Below are positions 3,398 through 5,829 of a DNA stretch of 5,829 nt, in pieces. The stretch is from Candidatus Babelota bacterium (GTDB lineage: Bacteria; Babelota; Babeliae; Babelales; Vermiphilaceae), in NCBI GenBank assembly GCA_013213985.1, contig JABSSP010000088.1, forward strand, positions 1 through 5,829, written 5' to 3'. Position numbers and translations under genes: made by a program. The notes under the pieces are model-generated. The model was not told the DNA's origin, did not search any database, and saw nothing but the letters and a program-made list of their open reading frames with translations. Positions within the stretch are counted from its first letter, which is position 1. Each line of letters begins with the position of its first letter.

Positions 3398-5829
3398 ATG
3401 AAATTTATTAAAAAATTTAATGAACTTACGATTAATGATGTTGAACTTGTGGGCGGAAAAAACGCTTCACTCGGTCAAATGATTCGCGAATTAAGTGCAC
3501 AAGGCATTCGCATTGCCGACGGGTTTGCGGTGACATCAGACGCGTATTGGCATTATGTAAAGCACAATAACATGCTCGATGATATGAAAAATATTTTTGA
3601 AAAAAACAAAAATATTACCAGCGACGCACAACAATTAAAAAAAGTTGGCAGCGCGCTCAGAGAATTATTTGTTAGTGCATCGATGCCTAAAGATTTAGAA
3701 CAAGAAATTATTCAAGCATATCACGAGCTTTCAAAACAATATGGTCAGGATGCCACAGATGTTGCAGTGCGCTCGTCAGCAACAGCAGAAGATTTACCCG
3801 GTGCTTCATTTGCGGGACAACAAGAAACATTTTTAAATGTATTGGGCGATGAACAACTGCTTGAAAGTTGTAAAAAAAGTTTGGCGTCACTTTTTACTGA
3901 TCGTGCAATTATTTATCGAATAGAAAAAGGGTTTGATCATTTTAACGTTGCACTTTCAATTGGCGTGCAAAAAATGATTCGCTCTGACTTAGCAAGTTCG
4001 GGTGTTGCGTTTTCACTAGATACTCAAACGGGATTTAAAAACGTGGTAATGATTGAGTCGTCATACGGACTTGGTGAAACGATTGTTAAGGGAATCGTAA
4101 GACCAGATGAATTTACGGTCTTTAAAACAACACTTGAAAAAGGATATAAACCAATTATTGATAAAAAACTTGGCGATAAAAAAATAAAAATTATTTACGG
4201 GGATAATTTTGGTGAAAACTTAAAAGAAGTTAACGTTTCAGATGAATTAAAAAATACCTTTTCTTTAAATGACGACAAGATTTTAGAATTGGCAAAGGCA
4301 ACCGTTATTATTGAAAATCATTATAGTGACATCAACAATAAATGGACGCCTATGGATGTTGAGTGGGCGCAAGACGGGCGTGATGGGCTGATGTATATTC
4401 TTCAAGCACGTCCAGAAACTGTTCACAGTTTTGAAAAAAATAAAACTTTACTTAAAGAATACAATTTAAACGCAAAACAAAAACCAAAAATAGTATTACA
4501 AGGCTTAAGTGTTGGACAAAAAATTGCATCAGGTGTTGTGCGTGTTATTGATTCTGTTAATGAAATTGATCAAGTGCAAGAGGGTGATATTTTAGTTACG
4601 CACATGAGTGATCCTGATTGGGTTCCTGCAATGCGCAAGGTTGCCGGTATTATAACCGAACAAGGCGGACGAACATGTCATGCTGCAATTGTGAGCCGTG
4701 AATTAGGAATTCCTTCAATCGTTGGTGCCCACGATGCAATGAAAAAACTTTCTTCAGGGCAAACAATAACAATGGATTGTTCGCAAGGCAGGACTGGTTT
4801 TATCTACGAGGGCGATGTTCCGTTTGAAATTGTGGAAAAAAAAGTACCCGACATAAAATTACCTATCGATGTAATGGTGAACATTGGCGATCCGGCAAGT
4901 GCCTTTAAGATATCGCAATTGCCTGTTTCAGGTGTTGGTCTTGCGCGTCTTGAATTTATTATTTCCAACACAATTAAAGTGCATCCCATGGCGGCAATAC
5001 AAACAGAAAAAGTGTTAGATGAAAAAATAAAAAACGAAATTAAAAAGTTAGCAGCGCCGTACGATTCTTTAAAAGATTTTTTTGTTAATAGGCTTTCATA
5101 TGGCGTAGGAACCATTGCCGCTGCATTTTATCCTCGACCGGTTATTGTGCGCCTTTCTGATTTTAAAAGTAATGAATATCGCGGATTGTTGGGCGGTGAT
5201 TATTTTGAAGTGCTAGAAGAAAATCCCACCCTTGGTTTACGTGGTGCATCGCGGTATTATCATGAATCATATCGAGATGCATTCGCACTTGAATGTAAGG
5301 CGATCAAAAAAGCCCGAGAAACGCTGGGACTTTCAAACATATGGGTTATGGTCCCCTTTATACGAACTGTCAAGGAAGGCGAGCTTGTGTTGCAATCAAT
5401 GGCATCTCATGGATTAGCTAAAGGTGCTGACGATTTGAAGGTGATCATGATGGCTGAGATTCCGTCGGATGTTATTTTAGTTGATGATTTTAGCGCATTA
5501 TTTGATGGCTTTTCCATTGGTTCAAATGATCTTACTCAGTTGACCCTGGGTGTTGATCGTGATTCTGCGCAGCTGCAAAACCTTTTTGACGAACGTGATC
5601 CTGCGTTTCTCGCCGCACTTGAGCGCCAGAACGAAAACCGCTGGCAGCGGGCTCGGATGATCGCCGACAGGCTAAGCCGCCTGAACGTAGACCAGCTTCT
5701 TGAGCGGGCGACGAAAGTGGCCGGAGGGGACGTGCCCGGGCGCCCGCATTTTGCCGAAGTTCTGGTGGAAGACGGTGTTGTACCCAAGGTGGCGCACGCA
5801 TTTAAACGGTATCTGGGAACTGGCAAGCC
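3398..5829 (+). CDS. ppsA: Phosphoenolpyruvate synthase, 3' end replaced by foreign sequence
   Basis: PpsA converts pyruvate, ATP and water to phosphoenolpyruvate, AMP and phosphate in the cytoplasm, the entry step of gluconeogenesis from pyruvate. The frame is open from ATG 3398 to the window edge (810 codons). Domains in order: ATP/pyruvate-binding domain, residues ~15-345, with VGGKNASLG (18-26), VRSSATAEDLPGASFAGQQE (Arg125) and MDVEW...QARPET (319-341); phosphohistidine swivel domain with GGRTCHAAIVSRELGIPSIV and catalytic His428; PEP-utilising TIM barrel from ~475 with GVGLARLEF (Arg517), NPTLGLRG (Arg615), MAEIPS and GFSIGSNDLTQL (704-715). Family sequence ends at FDERDPA (residue 736, base 5605). 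The last ~60 residues, including the conserved catalytic cysteine motif near the C-terminus, are absent. What follows is unrelated, so as read the enzyme would be incomplete. AGGG nine bases upstream supports the start. Confidence 0.92.
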   Translation, partial: MKFIKKFNELTINDVELVGGKNASLGQMIRELSAQGIRIADGFAVTSDAYWHYVKHNNMLDDMKNIFEKNKNITSDAQQLKKVGSALRELFVSASMPKDLEQEIIQAYHELSKQYGQDATDVAVRSSATAEDLPGASFAGQQETFLNVLGDEQLLESCKKSLASLFTDRAIIYRIEKGFDHFNVALSIGVQKMIRSDLASSGVAFSLDTQTGFKNVVMIESSYGLGETIVKGIVRPDEFTVFKTTLEKGYKPIIDKKLGDKKIKIIYGDNFGENLKEVNVSDELKNTFSLNDDKILELAKATVIIENHYSDINNKWTPMDVEWAQDGRDGLMYILQARPETVHSFEKNKTLLKEYNLNAKQKPKIVLQGLSVGQKIASGVVRVIDSVNEIDQVQEGDILVTHMSDPDWVPAMRKVAGIITEQGGRTCHAAIVSRELGIPSIVGAHDAMKKLSSGQTITMDCSQGRTGFIYEGDVPFEIVEKKVPDIKLPIDVMVNIGDPASAFKISQLPVSGVGLARLEFIISNTIKVHPMAAIQTEKVLDEKIKNEIKKLAAPYDSLKDFFVNRLSYGVGTIAAAFYPRPVIVRLSDFKSNEYRGLLGGDYFEVLEENPTLGLRGASRYYHESYRDAFALECKAIKKARETLGLSNIWVMVPFIRTVKEGELVLQSMASHGLAKGADDLKVIMMAEIPSDVILVDDFSALFDGFSIGSNDLTQLTLGVDRDSAQLQNLFDERDPAFLAALERQNENRWQRARMIADRLSRLNVDQLLERATKVAGGDVPGRPHFAEVLVEDGVVPKVAHAFKRYLGTGK
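5606..5829 (+). CDS. PHP-domain protein (RNase AM/YciV-TrpH type) internal fragment, in frame with ppsA
   Basis: From 5606 the ppsA frame reads FLAALERQNENRWQRARMIA, then a DRLSRLNVDQLLERA helix, GRPHFAEVLVEDG and VAHAFKRYLGTGK. This order (LxxQxxxRxxRAxxIAxRL, then a helix, GRxHFAxxLVxxG, then FKRYLGxGK) is the insert region of the PHP-domain nucleases related to E. coli YciV, which trim RNA 5' ends or hydrolyse nucleotide phosphates. Only about 74 residues are present; the metal-binding histidines of the PHP domain lie outside this piece on both sides. G+C is about 62% (138 of 224 counted by hand) with many GCC, CGC, CTG and CGG codons, quite unlike the AT-rich ppsA body. This indicates a different source genome, such as a gammaproteobacterium. 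Confidence 0.75.

Noticed and set aside
4804..5115. Minus-strand frame of 103 codons
   Set aside because: Antisense to the conserved PpsA TIM-barrel region; a shadow.
5532..5826. Two overlapping minus-strand frames rich in Arg, Ala and Pro
   Set aside because: Stop-poor shadow frames caused by the high G+C of the PHP fragment; the plus frame has recognisable family motifs.

Overview
The window is AT-rich, roughly one third G+C over most of its length, and it changes abruptly to about 60% G+C in the last ~225 bases. The left 3.3 kb holds short, partly damaged genes of host-associated character: a thioredoxin-like tail, a serine alpha/beta hydrolase, an M48 zinc metallopeptidase and a ribbon-helix-helix protein. 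Such low-GC, decaying gene content would fit a reduced symbiont or parasite genome, for example Dependentiae (TM6)-like bacteria. That placement is an impression from protein style and not a demonstrated affiliation.

Layout, left to right. 1-162: C-terminal end of a thioredoxin-fold protein. 178/253-978: alpha/beta hydrolase with a complete catalytic core but no ATG start. 999-1157: relic of a MazG/phosphoribosyl-ATP-pyrophosphatase-like helical domain. 1149-1263: a 115-bp near-identical copy of the 3' end of the downstream ribbon-helix-helix gene. 1317-2252 (minus): a secreted or membrane M48 peptidase split by one in-frame TAA. 2253-2809: mostly non-coding, with several inverted repeats and no gene I can support. 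2829-3266 (minus): ribbon-helix-helix protein whose N-terminal half is nine tandem octapeptides (24-bp DNA period). 3267-3397: divergent intergenic region. 3398 to the right edge (plus): phosphoenolpyruvate synthase (ppsA), open to the window end.

The ppsA frame carries all expected motifs up to about residue 736. It then passes, in frame, into a GC-rich stretch that reads as the internal insert of a PHP-domain protein of the RNase AM/YciV (TrpH) family, apparently from a gammaproteobacterium-like genome. The join replaces the last ~60 residues of PpsA, including the catalytic cysteine region. I think an assembly or amplification chimera is more likely than a natural fusion.

The genes do not form an obvious pathway. 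The common theme of the left half is gene decay and local duplication: missing start, internal stop, truncated relics and a duplicated gene end. I did not find a convincing new defence or mobile system. The items most worth a second look are the chimeric ppsA end, the stop-interrupted peptidase, and the octapeptide-repeat DNA-binding protein with its truncated duplicate.
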